Shown here: positions 7,653 through 10,085 of the stretch, piece by piece | Layout: each line of letters starts with the position of its first letter | Position numbering within the stretch: position 1 is the stretch's first letter | Source of the DNA: JAKLIH01 sp964618955 | GTDB taxonomy: Bacteria > Patescibacteriota > Minisyncoccia > UBA6257 > JAKLIH01 | Reading direction: 5' to 3' | NCBI GenBank assembly: GCA_964618955.1 | Contig: CAZUBO010000021.1 | Span: 1-10,085, forward strand | DNA length: 10,085 bases | Made by a program: the position numbers and the translations under genes | The notes under the pieces: generated by a model | What the model saw: only the letters and a program-made list of their open reading frames with translations | Database searches by the model: none | What the model was told of the DNA's origin: nothing

Positions 7653-7940
7653 ATGATTGATCAAAACGAAGTAAATCATTTATTAGAACTTTCGAGATTA
7701 GAGATAACTGATAATGAAAAACAAAATCTTTCAAAAGATTTGGAGAATATTTTGAAATATGTAGAACAATTATCGGAGGTTAATACTGATAACGTTGAAC
7801 CAATGACGGGTGGAACTTTTAATATGAATGAATATCGAAAAGATAATTTTGAAGATAGAAAGTTTGATACAAAGAAGGTTCTAGAAGTTGCTCCTAAGAG
7901 CGAGAATGGTTTTTTTGAAGTACCAAAAATATTTAATTAA
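7653..7940 (+). CDS. gatC: Asp-tRNA(Asn)/Glu-tRNA(Gln) amidotransferase subunit C
   Basis: Small subunit that wraps around GatA and stabilises the GatCAB complex, which converts misacylated Glu-tRNA-Gln (and Asp-tRNA-Asn) to the cognate amidated form. It has 95 residues, the normal size. Family features are the N-terminal helix (VNHLLELSRLEITDNEK), the second helix (LENILKYVEQLSEVNTDNVEPM) and a C-terminal tail ending near ENGFFEVPKIFN, matching the usual GFFxVPK. It contains no Trp. The ATG at 7653 is only weakly supported by upstream purines (AAAGAA). It is the first gene of the run and ends five bases before gatA. Confidence 0.95.
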   Translation: MIDQNEVNHLLELSRLEITDNEKQNLSKDLENILKYVEQLSEVNTDNVEPMTGGTFNMNEYRKDNFEDRKFDTKKVLEVAPKSENGFFEVPKIFN

Positions 7941-7945
7941 AAAAT

Positions 7946-9358
7946 ATGATAAAAGACATACAAAATAAAATACAAAATGAAGAAGTAAATTTAGCTAATG
8001 AAGTTGGTAGTTTTTTAAATGATTTTGAGAATATAAATTCAGAATTAAATGCTTTTGTATCTAAGAATGAAAAGGCATTAGAAGATGCTAAGATTAGTAT
8101 TGATAGAATTAAATCTAACAAGGCGTTGAAGTTGGATGGAATTAAGATTGGTATTAAAGACAATATATTAGTTGAAGGATTGAAGGCAACTTCAGGTTCA
8201 AAAATCTTAGAAGACTATGTTGCTACTTATGATGCAACGGTAGTAAAGAAAATACGAGAAGCAGGTGGTATTGTTCTGGGCAAGACTAATATGGATGAAT
8301 TTGCTATGGGGTCATCAAACGAAACTTCATATTTTGGAGTAGTGAAGAATCCAATTGATAAGACTAAGGTATCAGGAGGATCATCAGGTGGATCAGCAGC
8401 TAGTGTAGCTGGATCGTTAGTTGAAGTGGCTTTGGGATCGGATACAGCTGGGTCTATAAGACAGCCAGCTAGCTTCTGCGGGGTTGTGGGGTTCAAACCG
8501 ACCTATGGAGCCGTATCTCGTTTTGGATTGATGGCAATGTCTTCTTCTTTGGATGTCGTTGGCATTATTAGCAAGAATGTTAGCGATTGCAAAACTGTAT
8601 TTGATGTTATTTCGGGTAAGGATGATTATGATTCAACTAGTATTGAAGTTTTGAAGGATGATAAGGAATATACCGAGAATGATTTAAAAGGTATGAATAT
8701 TGGAGTTCCTAAAGAATATTTTGTTGAAGGAATTGATAAGGAAGTCAAAGAAAAAGTTGATAGTTTTGTTTTGAAGTTAAAAGAATTAGGAGCGAATGTA
8801 TTTGAGATAAGCTTACCACATACTAAGTATGCTATTGCTTGTTACTATATCATAATGCCAGCAGAAGTAAGTTCGAATTTATCAAGATATGATAATATTC
8901 GTTATGGAAGTAAGGTAGAAGTTGATAATTTAAAAGATTTGTATTTTAAGACTCGGGGAGAAGGTTTTGGAATGGAAGTTAAGAGGAGAATATTATTAGG
9001 AACTTATGTATTATCAAAAGGTTTTTACGATCAGTATTATACCAAGGCTCAAAAAGTTAGAAGACTGATTAAAAATGATTTTGATAGGGCTTTTATGGAT
9101 GTAGATATGATTGTTACTCCTACTTGTCCAGATAAAGCTTTTGGTTTTGGCGAGAAGAGTAAAGATCCAATTTCCATGTACTTATCAGATATATTTACAG
9201 TACCAATGAATTTGGCTGGAGTACCAGCAATTAGTTTGCCTTTATCTATTGGGGAAGGCGGATTACCAATTGGAATTCAGTTAGTTATGAATGATAAGAT
9301 GGATAAGAAGTTATTAAAAGTTAGCAAAGTTTTAGAATCAATAATTAAATATAATTAA
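7946..9358 (+). CDS. gatA: Asp-tRNA(Asn)/Glu-tRNA(Gln) amidotransferase subunit A (glutaminase)
   Basis: Amidase-signature subunit of GatCAB that hydrolyses glutamine and passes ammonia to GatB for transamidation on the tRNA; 470 residues, close to typical GatA. The Ser-cisSer-Lys triad is intact: Lys71 (GIKIGIKDN), Ser146 (in SGGSSGGSAA) and Ser170 (GSDTAGSIRQPASF). Their spacing of 75 and 99 residues equals that of the well-studied Staphylococcus enzyme (Lys79, Ser154, Ser178). Other family blocks are KTNMDEFAMGSSNE, GFKPTYGAVSRFGL and GVPAISLPLS with GLPIGIQLV near the end. It contains no Trp, so it does not test the genetic code. The start at 7946 has no Shine-Dalgarno site. The gene downstream begins one base after the stop. 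gatB, needed to complete the enzyme, is not in this window. Confidence 0.97.
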   Translation: MIKDIQNKIQNEEVNLANEVGSFLNDFENINSELNAFVSKNEKALEDAKISIDRIKSNKALKLDGIKIGIKDNILVEGLKATSGSKILEDYVATYDATVVKKIREAGGIVLGKTNMDEFAMGSSNETSYFGVVKNPIDKTKVSGGSSGGSAASVAGSLVEVALGSDTAGSIRQPASFCGVVGFKPTYGAVSRFGLMAMSSSLDVVGIISKNVSDCKTVFDVISGKDDYDSTSIEVLKDDKEYTENDLKGMNIGVPKEYFVEGIDKEVKEKVDSFVLKLKELGANVFEISLPHTKYAIACYYIIMPAEVSSNLSRYDNIRYGSKVEVDNLKDLYFKTRGEGFGMEVKRRILLGTYVLSKGFYDQYYTKAQKVRRLIKNDFDRAFMDVDMIVTPTCPDKAFGFGEKSKDPISMYLSDIFTVPMNLAGVPAISLPLSIGEGGLPIGIQLVMNDKMDKKLLKVSKVLESIIKYN

Positions 9359-9359
9359 T

Positions 9360-9938
9360 ATGACAAGTGTTCCAATGACTGGATTTCAAAATGTTTTAAC
9401 TTTTGCTGATATGTATGCAGCGGCTAAAGTTGTAGCTCCAGTTTTTTTGAAAACTCAATTTTTGAATTTTTTGTTTGGATTGAGAGTTTCGGGATTATTG
9501 GTTAGTTTGGTTTTGGGATTGTTAGCTTTGTTTTTTTGAATTCGAGTTAAGAAGTTGAGTTCTAAAAAAACCGTGAAAACTGGGTTGAGTGGAATTGATA
9601 AAGAATCTTTGTTATTTGATAAAAAAATTAATGTAATGTTAAGAAAGATAGATGACTATATTTCTTTTGAAAATATTTTGTATTGGAAACTAGCTTTGGC
9701 AGAGATTGATAGTTATGTAAATAAAGTAATAGTTGAGATTGGATTCAAGGGAAGTGATATGTCGGAACGTCTATGTAAGATGTCGGAGGAATACTTAAGT
9801 AATTTAGAAGAATTGAAAACGACTCATACAAAAGTGTCAGAAATTCTAAATGATAATAACTACTTTTTGACTAAGGAAGAGACGGAGGCTTTGATTGAGG
9901 TATACAAGAATGCTATAAATGAGTTAAGGAAGATGTAG
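9360..9938 (+). CDS. Single-pass membrane protein of unknown function, downstream of gatA
   Basis: A 192-residue protein that is complete only if TGA 9537-9539 is Trp60. The first ATG (9360) lies one base after the gatA stop, implying translational coupling or at least one transcript. One hydrophobic segment spans about residues 37-61 and is followed at once by IRVKK, so the roughly 130-residue C-terminal part is predicted to be cytoplasmic. That part is helical and charged: YWKLALAEIDSYVNKVIVEIGFKG, then MSERLCKMSEEYL, and LTKEETEALIEVYKNAINEL at the end. From memory this resembles small Patescibacteria proteins with a WKLAxIEADKxLDxxLxxxGY, GERL and EA-rich C-terminal pattern; I cannot confirm this by search. 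In those I recall a HEPN-like RNxxAH motif, which is replaced here by VSEILND. One TGG Trp codon is also used. Existence is likely; function is unknown. Confidence 0.85.
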
Positions 9939-9960
9939 ATATATAAGAAGGAAATGTATT

Positions 9961-9978
9961 AGAGGAAGGTGCCTTTTT
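9961..9978 (+). terminator. Weak candidate terminator after the gatCA run
   Basis: AGAGG (9961-9965) can pair with CCTTT (9972-9976), with one G-U pair, around a six-base loop, and the sequence ends in TTTTT (9974-9978). The stem is short. It lies 22 bases after the last stop codon and no plus-strand gene follows in the window, which fits an operon end. Confidence 0.25.
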
Positions 9979-10010
9979 CATTTGTTTTAACAATTCAGAA
10001 GGGTGGTTTG

Positions 10011-10032
10011 TTGGGATGGATTTAAGTCCCAA
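10011..10032. repeat. Short inverted repeat in the terminal noncoding stretch
   Basis: TTGGGA (10011-10016) and TCCCAA (10027-10032) form a perfect 6-bp inverted repeat with a 10-base spacer. There is no T run on either side, so it is not a standard terminator. The surrounding 147 bases (9939-10085) hold no gene I can support. Confidence 0.3.
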
Positions 10033-10085
10033 ATAGGCCTTTATTTATCTACATGTTTTCCCCATTTTAGATATTGACTTTTGCT

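Noticed and set aside
7933..8496. Minus-strand open frames opposite gatA (7933-8163 and 8227-8496)
   Set aside because: They mirror the conserved GatA catalytic region and are rich in Ser/Pro/Asp in the way expected from the antisense of Gly/Ser-rich codons.
3..9938. UGA read as glycine (Absconditabacteria/Gracilibacteria code)
   Set aside because: TGA falls at conserved Trp sites (PheS GWIE, GyrB HLVWE, LamG FWKFDE), while conserved Gly sites are filled by ordinary GGN codons.
10041..10085. Possible C-terminal tail of a minus-strand gene entering from the right edge (ends KWGKHVDK)
   Set aside because: Only 14 codons are visible, with no family signature, so a real gene cannot be told from a random open stretch.

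Overview
This is a low-GC bacterial window. Its core genes read correctly only if UGA is tryptophan. Taken as stops, eleven in-frame TGA codons would break five otherwise intact genes. Several fall on positions that are Trp in the protein family: the GWIE motif of PheS, LHHLVWE of GyrB and the opening FWKFDE of a LamG domain. All CDS coordinates here use UGA=Trp. The gene content does not look like Mollicutes, the familiar UGA=Trp bacteria. It has a GyrB mini-intein, a LamG surface-protein tail, a PheT shortened by about 100 residues, and a single-pass membrane protein behind gatCA that resembles a family I recall from Patescibacteria (CPR). A Patescibacteria-like organism that reads UGA as Trp is the best inference, not a certainty.

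Layout, left to right. Positions 3-749 hold the C-terminal end of a LamG-domain protein. A good extended -10 promoter (763-791) follows, then a co-directional run pheS (818-1882), pheT (1906-3960) and gyrB (3971-6550). gyrB carries a 139-residue in-frame mini-intein (5408-5824) inside the TOPRIM active-site loop. A 12-bp-stem terminator (6565-6601) separates gyrB from a convergent minus-strand gene of unknown function (6614-7477). A 175-bp divergent intergenic region holds a near-consensus promoter for the minus-strand gene and an extended -10 promoter for the next plus-strand run: gatC (7653-7940), gatA (7946-9358) and a membrane-anchored protein (9360-9938). The last 147 bases contain no supportable gene, only a weak hairpin with a T run and a short inverted repeat.

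Together the recognised genes supply phenylalanyl-tRNA synthetase (PheS2PheT2), two of the three subunits of the tRNA-dependent amidotransferase GatCAB (gatB is not in the window), and the ATPase/TOPRIM subunit of DNA gyrase. This is ordinary housekeeping content; the oddities are the genetic code, the intein, the short PheT, and a contrast between plus-strand genes without Shine-Dalgarno sites and one minus-strand gene with a strong one.
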